Positions 61,490 to 64,000 of a stretch of 64,000 nucleotides of DNA are shown piece by piece. Position 1 is the stretch's first letter. Each line of letters starts with the position of its first letter. Both the position numbers and the translations under genes were made by a program. A model generated the notes under the pieces. It was not told the DNA's origin. It was given only the letters and a program-made list of their open reading frames with translations, and searched no databases. The DNA comes from Helopsaltes ochotensis (lineage: Eukaryota; Chordata; Aves; Passeriformes; Locustellidae). Location of the stretch: assembly GCA_013400155.1 (NCBI GenBank), contig VXBM01000683.1:1-64000 (forward strand), read 5' to 3'.

Positions 61490-64000
61490 TAAAAGTACGT
61501 TTTTGATTGGATCCCAAGTTGCATGAGGATGTTGCATGATTTCAAACTTGACTTAATCACGTATGCTTAGGTGCGGCCTTATCTGCTATGCCTGTGCACA
61601 CCTGGGATTCCTTGAGCATTTCCTTTTCAACTCCTGCATATGTCACCTGGTAGTGTGTCATGAATTGCATTATTGTTTACAGTTTTATAATATCCTTAAC
61701 AATACTCTTGGGAGTTTAAACTATTTTGATTTCAGGCTTTTATTTCTCCCAATATAATGTATACTTTCATGCCCTTCCTGAAACAAGACTTTGTTGTGTT
61801 TGTGGGAAATTATTATATTTGGGTGGAGAAGAATTTAGTATTTTCCTATTTAAATTTTACACCATTTGAGAACAAAATCCCAGCACTGCAAAGTTCCTGG
61901 TGAGAGGAGAGAGCCACAGCTGTAACACATTCTGACTGCTTTAGGAGATTCCAATGATGACAACTTAGGATCCCCAATACTTACCTATGTGAAACTGGCA
62001 GGGAAATCTGACTGCCCCTATGATTTACTTTGATTTCATGACTTCAAAAATTCTGAGTTGAATTATTCTCTTTGAATCTTTTGTGACAAACTGTACACTT
62101 TATCCTGCATGCTATATATTGGGAACAATTATAGTATCTATAATATTTAATTAATAATACAACTTTATTTGGATTTTTTATTGGAAAGCTATTGTATTTT
62201 CAAATTTTTACAAAATGTAAGTATATATGAGTAAATAATGTAGTCTTTCCAAACAATATTTAAATGAACATGTTTTAAGAGATGTTGAGATGGCTCTGGA
62301 GAAGAAAAGGAATAGATTAAAAACAAAAGCTAGACTTTTGTCATACTATTGAAGCATTACTGTACCATTAGGCATTCTGGTTATTAGGGGCTTAAGGTGT
62401 CCTCCTTGAATAACTAGAAAGACTTTATACATAAAGAGTGTAATTGTAAGTAAAGAACTGTGCAAAATGTTGCATTTGATTATCAGCTTCACTTTCTTCC
62501 CATTTAATTTCAGCATTGATCTTTTGTTATCATGATTTTCTAAATACATTTAAGAGTCAAAAGGATATTTAAGACATTTCTTTCCTTTTGAAGTATGGGA
62601 CTCGTTTTAGTCCTTTTTCTTTGGCAAAAGTGAAATATTTCTGGTATGTACTAGCTAACTTATTTTGCTATTGCAGCTTTCTTTCTACAGAAAATGTACT
62701 GAAAATGTTTCTGTAGAAAACTTTGATCTGTAATAAAAAGACCTTTTAGTGCCTAAGAAGATACAAAAAGAATGTGAGGCTCCTTATAAACAATTTATTT
62801 TAGTTTTTAATTTGAGATGTAAAGAATAAACATTTCAAGAATTGAGGAATTAAAAAAACTGAAAAGTGTGTTATCGCTGATACTATACTTGGGGTTTGCA
62901 CTTTTTAACAGTCAATAAGGTGCTGCCCTACAAGAAGCTTTATTAAAGTCAATGATGATGTTGTTCTGTTTAAAAGATGAAAAAAGCTATCTGGGCTTTT
63001 TTTATTTGTGATATAAATAAACCTAGTTACCTTACCTTTAGAGAGGAAATTAAAACACAGAGTGCTTTGTTAGCAAAAGAAATGCAGATTTGAAGCCTTG
63101 ATTTGTAAAATTTTTCTCTGTAACTGGAGGANNNNNNNNNNNNNNNNNNNNNNNNNNNNNNTAATAGCAGCTCCTGATATAAATTGCACACTGGAAAATT
63201 CAGTTTCCTTATTTCGGTAATCTCTCCTGGCATTTTAAAATGAACTAGCCTGCCTGTGCACACATGTATGCCATGATGCAGGTGTTTGTTTGTTTGTCTG
63301 AGAGTGGCATAAACATATATTTGCTGAATACTTAAGCACGGGAGACAGATGAAGCTTGGGTAGACTGATGATAAAGCAAATGCATTTCTAACACAGAGGT
63401 GACAGAGCAAGGCTAGAGACCCTTCACTGGCCTCCAGCTTGCACCGCTGCTTTTTAATGACTTCATGGATTTCTTTCTCTACTAGGCACCTCTGTCAGAG
63501 GTATCATTAGGCAAGTATGAAACCAAGGGCAGTGGCCCAAATACTTGTCAGCACTAGCAATTGCTTGACCACATATACATGGATATTTAGTTAAAGGGAC
63601 AGTGTATTTGATACTTGGAGTTGATGTTAAAACATCCATGTTGGCAAGATGCTGCTGCTTCTGTGCTAGCTAAAGTGATGTTGAAATGGCTTTTACTTTT
63701 TCCGTAGCAGAAGTGTTTTCTTTTTCCCCAGTGGTGATAAATCAATAACCTGTTCCGGTCCTGATCAGCAATATTCTATTGTTATAGTACTATCAAGTTA
63801 CTGTTGATATTTGTGGAAGAATGACATTTAGATGAAAAAGCAAAACTTCCTTTTTTTTAAAAGACAACCCGCAAACCAACAAATATTCTCATGCTCACAC
63901 AAAATAAAAAAGTGTCAATATAGGAAGATTTATAAATTCTTAATGCTTCCCTCATGAGAGATATTTGTATTTAAACTATATTTGGAATTTTGATCTCAAA
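61490..64000. other. AT-rich sequence to window end
   Basis: No convincing exon. There is a 30-N gap at 63132-63161. Probably intronic if the gene starting at 55.5 kb extends past the window. Confidence 0.35.

Noticed and set aside
61290..61517. 75-codon minus-strand frame as an exon
   Set aside because: Reads smoothly but I recognise no family, and the splice signals here favour the + strand.
1..64000. CRISPR arrays, bacterial operons, tRNA or rRNA genes
   Set aside because: None seen; spliced genes, CpG islands and CR1 elements show vertebrate nuclear DNA.

Overview
This is nuclear DNA from a vertebrate, almost certainly a bird. It carries two intron-rich genes with canonical GT-AG splice sites, long AT-rich non-coding stretches, CR1 LINE fragments and short solo retroviral LTRs. 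CR1 as the LINE type points to a bird. One LTR with TGTCCTGG/CCAGGACA ends is of a kind I associate with songbirds, so a passerine is my best guess, but the species is not readable from the sequence. There are four runs of N (15836; 26345-26354; 41982-42196; 63132-63161).

Layout. 1-335 is a GC-rich CpG-island edge, probably just downstream of the TMEM62 first exon, which lies outside the window. 3719-17029 (+) holds TMEM62 exons 2-14, an uninterrupted 583-residue reading with all metallophosphoesterase metal motifs and a multi-pass membrane C-terminus. 17030-23811 is intergenic, with an unexplained GC-rich patch (18.83-19.32 kb) and three diverged copies of an LTR-like repeat around an (AG)23 microsatellite (21.2-23.55 kb). 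23812-32601 (-) holds the complete 9-exon coding sequence of PTGR2 (347 aa); its CpG-island promoter and non-coding first exon lie at about 37.1-37.7 kb. TMEM62 and PTGR2 are therefore convergent neighbours. 37.75-38.52 kb is a CR1 fragment touching the PTGR2 promoter. 38.5-55.1 kb is a gene-poor desert with two well-bounded solo LTRs (39670-40272; 41828-42355) and an old CR1 fragment (51.85-52.42 kb). 55.15-56.3 kb is a second CpG island whose best splice signals read rightwards, probably the first non-coding exon of a + strand gene whose body lies mostly beyond 64 kb. By comparison with human 14q24.3, where MIDEAS and PTGR2 are divergent neighbours, MIDEAS is the leading guess. 56.3-64 kb would then be its first intron(s).

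Function. TMEM62 is a poorly characterised membrane protein with a calcineurin-like phosphoesterase domain. PTGR2 is an NADPH-dependent 15-oxoprostaglandin 13-reductase. The two are not known to act together and their adjacency looks positional. I found no operon-like system, CRISPR array, RNA gene or evidently new multi-gene system. The most useful observations are the LTR insertions with their flanking direct repeats, a 36-bp tandem duplication sitting on a PTGR2 3' splice site, and the unassigned CpG-island promoter.
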